The notes under the pieces were generated by a model that saw only the letters and a list, made by a program, of their open reading frames with translations, was not told where the DNA came from and did no database searches. Below, one piece after another: positions 60,475 through 64,000 of a stretch of 64,000 nt of DNA. How positions within the stretch are numbered: position 1 is the first letter of the stretch; every line of letters starts with the position of its first letter. Both the position numbers and the translations under genes were made by a program. The stretch lies in assembly GCF_002916655.1 (NCBI RefSeq), contig NZ_PPSM01000014.1, forward strand, positions 248,001-312,000, written 5' to 3'. This stretch comes from Novosphingobium sp. HII-3. Lineage in GTDB: Bacteria > Pseudomonadota > Alphaproteobacteria > Sphingomonadales > Sphingomonadaceae.

Positions 60475-62625
60475 ATGTTCCGCATCTCCGGGAAAGCGCT
60501 TCTTGCAGGCGTCGCACTCTCCGTCCTCACCGCCAATGCTCCTGCCATCGCCCAGGACACGGCCCCGGCAGCACAGGCTGCCAAGCCCGCTCTCGCGCCG
60601 ACGGCCGACTGGGGCAAGTTCGGGGTCCAGACGCAGTGGATCGACACCTCGGTGAAGCCCGGCGACAACTTCGATGCCTATGTGAATGGCGTCTGGAACA
60701 AGACCGTCGAACTTCCGGCCGACCGCACCCGCTGGGGTTCGTTCCTGGAACTGAACGACCTTTCGGAAGTGCGCGTGCGCTCCATCATGGACGAGCTGGT
60801 GGCCTCGAAGCCGGCAGCCGGGACGGACGCTGCACGCATCGCCGCAGCCTACACCGCGTTCATGGATGTGGACGCCATCAACAAGGCCGGCCTCACTCCG
60901 GCGCGTCCTTACCTCGATCGCATCAAGGCCGCGAAGAAGCCGGCTGACGTGGCGGCTCTCTTCGGCGCGCCCGGCTACGCGTCGCCGATCAGCATCTACG
61001 TTGGCGCGGATGACAAGCAGAGCGACATTTACGCCGTCTATGCCAACGTGTCCGGCATGGGCCTGCCCGACCGCGACTACTACCTGAAGACGGACGAGCG
61101 TTCGGTCGCCCTTCGGGACAAGTACAAGAGCTACCTGACCTTCCTGCTGGGCAAGGCCGGCTACGCCGATCCGCAGGCCGCCGCCCAGTCGGTGCTCGCT
61201 CTCGAAACTCAGATCGCGAAGGCCGATTGGGACCGCGCGGCCGCACGCAACCCCGACCTCACTTACAACAAGGTGCCAGTGGCCGAGTTCGAGGCGATGG
61301 GTTCGCCGGGCGTGGTGCGTGCGTTCCTGAACGCGCTGGGTGCAGGACAGGCAAGCTACTTCATCATCGGCGAGATCCCCCCTACAGCGGAGGAACTCAA
61401 GGCGGCGCGCGTCGATCCGGCCAAGGCCCAGTCCCAGTTCGGACCGGGCATGCCCGCAGTGGTCAAGCTGATCGAAAGCACTCCGGTGGCCACCTGGCAG
61501 GCTTACCTCACCGCGCACTTCCTGCGCAGCAACGCGGCGGCGCTCCCTTCGGACATCGACGCGGCGACGTTCGACTTCTACGGCAAGACGCTTTCCGGGC
61601 AGCCGGAGCAGCGCCCTCGCTGGAAGCGCGGCATCGCGGCGGTCGAAGGCATGGCGGGTGAACTCGTCGGCAAGATCTACGCCGAGCGCTACTTCCCGGC
61701 CGAGCACAAGGCGGCGATGACCGAGCTTGTCGCGAACCTGCGCAAGGCCATGGCCGCCAACCTCCAGGACCTGGCCTGGATGAGCCCCGCAACGCGTGTG
61801 GAGGCCGAGAAGAAGCTTAACGCCTTCACGCCGAAGATCGGTGCTCCGGACCAGTTCAAGACCTATGAGGGCCTTACGTTTTCGGCGACGGACCCGCTCG
61901 CCAACGGCATCGCGGCGCAGAAGTGGGACACGAACTTCAACGTCAACCGCATCGGCCAGACCGTCGACCGGTCGGAATGGGGCATGCTGCCTCAGACGGT
62001 GAACGCATACTACAACTCGACCTTGAACGAGATCGTGTTCCCTTCGGCGATCCTGCAGCCGCCCTTCTTCAACCTCTCGGCGGATCCGGCGGTGAACTAC
62101 GGCGGCATCGGCGCGGTGATCGGGCATGAAATGGGCCATGGCTTTGACGACCAGGGCGCCAAGTCGGACGGCACGGGCAACCTGCGCGACTGGTGGACTC
62201 CGGCGGACAAGGCGGCCTTCGAAAAGCTGCAGGATCGCCTGGCCGCCCAGTACGACTCCTTCTGCCCGTTCGATGAGGGCAAGACCTGCGTGAACGGTCG
62301 CCTTACCATGGGCGAGAATATCGGTGACGTCGGCGGCCTCAGCCTGGCTTATCGCGCCTACAAGCTTTCGCTCAACGGCAAGGAAGCGCCCGTGATCGAC
62401 GGCTTCACCGGCGACCAGCGTTTCTTCATGGGCTGGGCGCAGGTGTGGCGCTCCAAGGTACGCGAGGCGCAGGCTCGTCAGTACCTCGTGACCGACCCGC
62501 ACTCGCCGCCGCAGTACCGCATCAACGGCGTCGTTCGCAATTTTGACGAATGGTACAAGGCGTTCAACGTGAAGCCGGGCGACAAGCTGTACCTCCCCCC
62601 GAAGGAGCGCGTGCGCATCTGGTAA
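60475..62625 (+). CDS. M13 family (PepO/neprilysin-like) metallopeptidase
   Basis: The product is 716 residues from the ATG at 60475; a frame start at 60391 lacks a signal peptide. The signal peptide runs to about AQDTAPAAQA. The zinc ligands are VIGHEMGHGFDDQG (HExxH) and GENIGDVGGLS (ExxxD), with the NAYYNSTLNEIVFPSAILQ substrate-site block (NAYY). M13 peptidases cut peptides of limited size and act in the periplasm. A terminator hairpin follows. Confidence 0.95.
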   Translation: MFRISGKALLAGVALSVLTANAPAIAQDTAPAAQAAKPALAPTADWGKFGVQTQWIDTSVKPGDNFDAYVNGVWNKTVELPADRTRWGSFLELNDLSEVRVRSIMDELVASKPAAGTDAARIAAAYTAFMDVDAINKAGLTPARPYLDRIKAAKKPADVAALFGAPGYASPISIYVGADDKQSDIYAVYANVSGMGLPDRDYYLKTDERSVALRDKYKSYLTFLLGKAGYADPQAAAQSVLALETQIAKADWDRAAARNPDLTYNKVPVAEFEAMGSPGVVRAFLNALGAGQASYFIIGEIPPTAEELKAARVDPAKAQSQFGPGMPAVVKLIESTPVATWQAYLTAHFLRSNAAALPSDIDAATFDFYGKTLSGQPEQRPRWKRGIAAVEGMAGELVGKIYAERYFPAEHKAAMTELVANLRKAMAANLQDLAWMSPATRVEAEKKLNAFTPKIGAPDQFKTYEGLTFSATDPLANGIAAQKWDTNFNVNRIGQTVDRSEWGMLPQTVNAYYNSTLNEIVFPSAILQPPFFNLSADPAVNYGGIGAVIGHEMGHGFDDQGAKSDGTGNLRDWWTPADKAAFEKLQDRLAAQYDSFCPFDEGKTCVNGRLTMGENIGDVGGLSLAYRAYKLSLNGKEAPVIDGFTGDQRFFMGWAQVWRSKVREAQARQYLVTDPHSPPQYRINGVVRNFDEWYKAFNVKPGDKLYLPPKERVRIW

Positions 62626-62666
62626 GGGAAAGCATTCTTTCGCCGGCAGGACCGGTGAATGAACAG

Positions 62667-62696
62667 GACGGCGGCGGGCGAATGTCTGCCGCCGTC
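62667..62696 (+). terminator. Terminator after the M13 peptidase gene
   Basis: GACGGCGGC (62667-62675) pairs exactly with GCCGCCGTC (62688-62696) around a 12-base loop and is followed by TTCGTTTCC. It lies 40 bases past the peptidase stop. Confidence 0.6.
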
Positions 62697-62820
62697 TTCG
62701 TTTCCGCTGGTGACAGCGATGCCTGACGGCCCCGGTGCTCTCAGGCCATTCGCGACTTATTGCGATCCAAAGTGCGTCCGGCGTTGACTTGGCCGCTTTG
62801 GGCGTCATGACCTGCGGTCC

Positions 62821-63633
62821 ATGGATCTGACACTAACCGCAATACTCCTCGGCATCGTCGAGGGCCTCACCGAGTTCCTGCCGGTCTCCTCGACCGGGCA
62901 CCTCATCCTTGCCACCCGGCTCTTCGGGTATGACGCAAGCCAGTGGTCGACGTTCAACATCGTCATCCAGCTTGGCGCCATCCTTGCCGTCATAGTGCAG
63001 TTCTGGCGCACGTTCTGGGCGGTGGGGCAGGGGCTGCTCAAGTGGCACCCGTCGTCCCTGCGCTTCGTGCGCAACGTCCTCCTCGCCTTCATCCCTTCGG
63101 CCATCCTGGGTCTGCTGCTGAATGACTGGATCGAAGGGCTGCTGGGCGAACCGGGAGTCGTCGCCTGGGCGCTCATCATCGGCGGCATCGCCATTCTCGG
63201 GGTTGAGAAGGTGGCCCGGCAGGGGCCGCTGACGGGCGTGGCCGAACTGCCGGCGCGCCAGTGTCTTGGCGTCGGGCTTGCGCAATGCCTGGCGATGGTT
63301 CCGGGCGTCAGCCGGTCGGGCGCGACGATCATGGGAGCGCTGGCCATGGGCATCGAGCGCCGTACGGCTGCCGAATTCAGCTTCTTCCTCGCCGTTCCGA
63401 CGATGGTGGGGGCGACAACGCTTGAACTTGTGAAGCATCACGAAACCCTGATGGCCGGAGCCGGTCCCGTAGGCTGGACGGAGATCGCCATCGGCTTCGT
63501 CGTCTCGTTCATCGTGGCTCTTGTCGTCATCAAGGCCTTCATGGCCTTCGTCAGCCGCTCCGGCTTCGCACCCTTCGCCTGGTACCGTATCGTTGCGGGC
63601 GCCGTGGCGCTGATCCTTCTCGGCCGGGCCTGA
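62821..63633 (+). CDS. uppP: Undecaprenyl-diphosphatase
   Basis: The product is 270 residues of the BacA/UppP family. The two signature regions are [20 protein letters not shown] (12-31) with the Glu pair and [10 protein letters not shown] (near 161-170) with Arg and Ser. About eight hydrophobic segments span the inner membrane. It removes a phosphate from undecaprenyl diphosphate so the carrier can be reused in wall synthesis. A PPK2 gene starts five bases after its stop. Confidence 0.95.
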   Translation: MDLTLTAILLGIVEGLTEFLPVSSTGHLILATRLFGYDASQWSTFNIVIQLGAILAVIVQFWRTFWAVGQGLLKWHPSSLRFVRNVLLAFIPSAILGLLLNDWIEGLLGEPGVVAWALIIGGIAILGVEKVARQGPLTGVAELPARQCLGVGLAQCLAMVPGVSRSGATIMGALAMGIERRTAAEFSFFLAVPTMVGATTLELVKHHETLMAGAGPVGWTEIAIGFVVSFIVALVVIKAFMAFVSRSGFAPFAWYRIVAGAVALILLGRA

Positions 63634-63638
63634 GTACG

Positions 63639-64000
63639 ATGGACGACTCGACCAGGAAGATCGGTCGCAAGGACTACCAGAAGCTGCTCGAGCCGATGGA
63701 GCGGGAGCTTGTCGGCGCCGCCCGGTGGGCGCAGGTCACGGGCGCGCGGATCGTCGTCATTTTCGAGGGCCGCGACACTGCGGGGAAAGGCGGCGCGATC
63801 AAAGCCGTCTCCGGCCAGCTAAACCCGCGCCAGTGCCGCACCGTTGCCCTTGCCGCGCCCAGCGAACGAGAACAGGGGCAGTGGTACTTCCAACGCTACA
63901 TCACGCATCTGCCTACGCGCGGCGAGATCGTGCTGTTCGACCGGTCGTGGTATAACCGTGCGGGAGTGGAGCGGGTCATGGGCTATGCGAGCGAGGCGCA
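63639..64000 (+). CDS. PPK2 family polyphosphate kinase, 3' end outside the window
   Basis: The ATG at 63639 opens a frame that leaves the window after 120 residues. The PPK2 Walker A-like block is [19 protein letters not shown] (about 37-55), followed by [49 protein letters not shown] with the lid Arg and Asp-Arg-Ser-Trp-Tyr-Asn. PPK2 enzymes transfer phosphate between polyphosphate and nucleotides. The class (I, II or III) needs the missing part. It sits five bases after the uppP stop. Confidence 0.93.
   Translation, partial: MDDSTRKIGRKDYQKLLEPMERELVGAARWAQVTGARIVVIFEGRDTAGKGGAIKAVSGQLNPRQCRTVALAAPSEREQGQWYFQRYITHLPTRGEIVLFDRSWYNRAGVERVMGYASEA

Noticed and set aside
60409-62808. 799-residue minus-strand open frame
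   Set aside because: It is the shadow of the M13 peptidase gene, which has intact HExxH and ExxxD motifs.

Overview
The window is a high-GC chromosomal segment that most resembles an alphaproteobacterium of the order Sphingomonadales (Novosphingobium/Sphingobium-like). The basis is gene content and order: a secB - Tim44-like - mltA - smr cluster, lptF-lptG, clpS, class I PHA synthase with a phasin, an alanine transaminase of the AlaC type, and dense, short-spaced operons. The genus is inferred; nothing in the window fixes it.

Region A (1 to about 21,810) is an accessory island, entered at the left edge and left at about 21,810. It holds a compact anti-phage-like block from 933 to 20,340, built as three transcription units. 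A leftward unit (4916 to 933) encodes a truncated DUF736 peptide, a GHKL ATPase and a DruA-family (DUF4338) protein. A divergent rightward unit (5080 to 11,315) encodes a small ribbon-helix-helix protein, a 1016-residue protein of unknown family and a SNF2/RapA-like helicase. A second leftward unit (20,340 to 11,319) encodes a DruE/DrmB-like giant DUF1998 helicase, a NERD-nuclease/UvrD-like helicase and a 349-residue unknown protein. DruA-like and DruE-like proteins together point to the Druantia group, but the GHKL ATPase, the SNF2 helicase, the NERD helicase and the two unknown proteins do not match the Druantia layouts I know. This is the best candidate for an undescribed system.

The island ends inside the host dut gene (dUTPase). 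Only the last 67 or so codons of the host gene remain (about 21,810 to 22,013). The island carries its own complete, divergent dut (20,914 to 21,384) just upstream and in the same direction, presumably as a functional replacement. Palindromes and a repeated 11-base motif lie between the two.

Region B (22,014 to 64,000) is ordinary core genome. It covers envelope and cell-wall functions (DUF4136 lipoprotein, murJ, mltA, lptF, lptG, an L,D-transpeptidase, uppP), translation and protein export (trpS, secB, tRNA-Cys, clpS), molybdenum cofactor genes (MOSC protein, mobA, a tetR-xdhC-mocA-like operon, an orphan 2Fe-2S subunit), storage polymer metabolism (phaC, phasin, PHA depolymerase, PPK2) and fatty acid, lipid and lipoate genes. 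It also holds a TetR-controlled catabolic-looking cluster of two TauD/TfdA dioxygenases, an SDR and a luciferase-like flavin oxidoreductase. I saw no CRISPR array, rRNA, transposase or integrase gene in the window.
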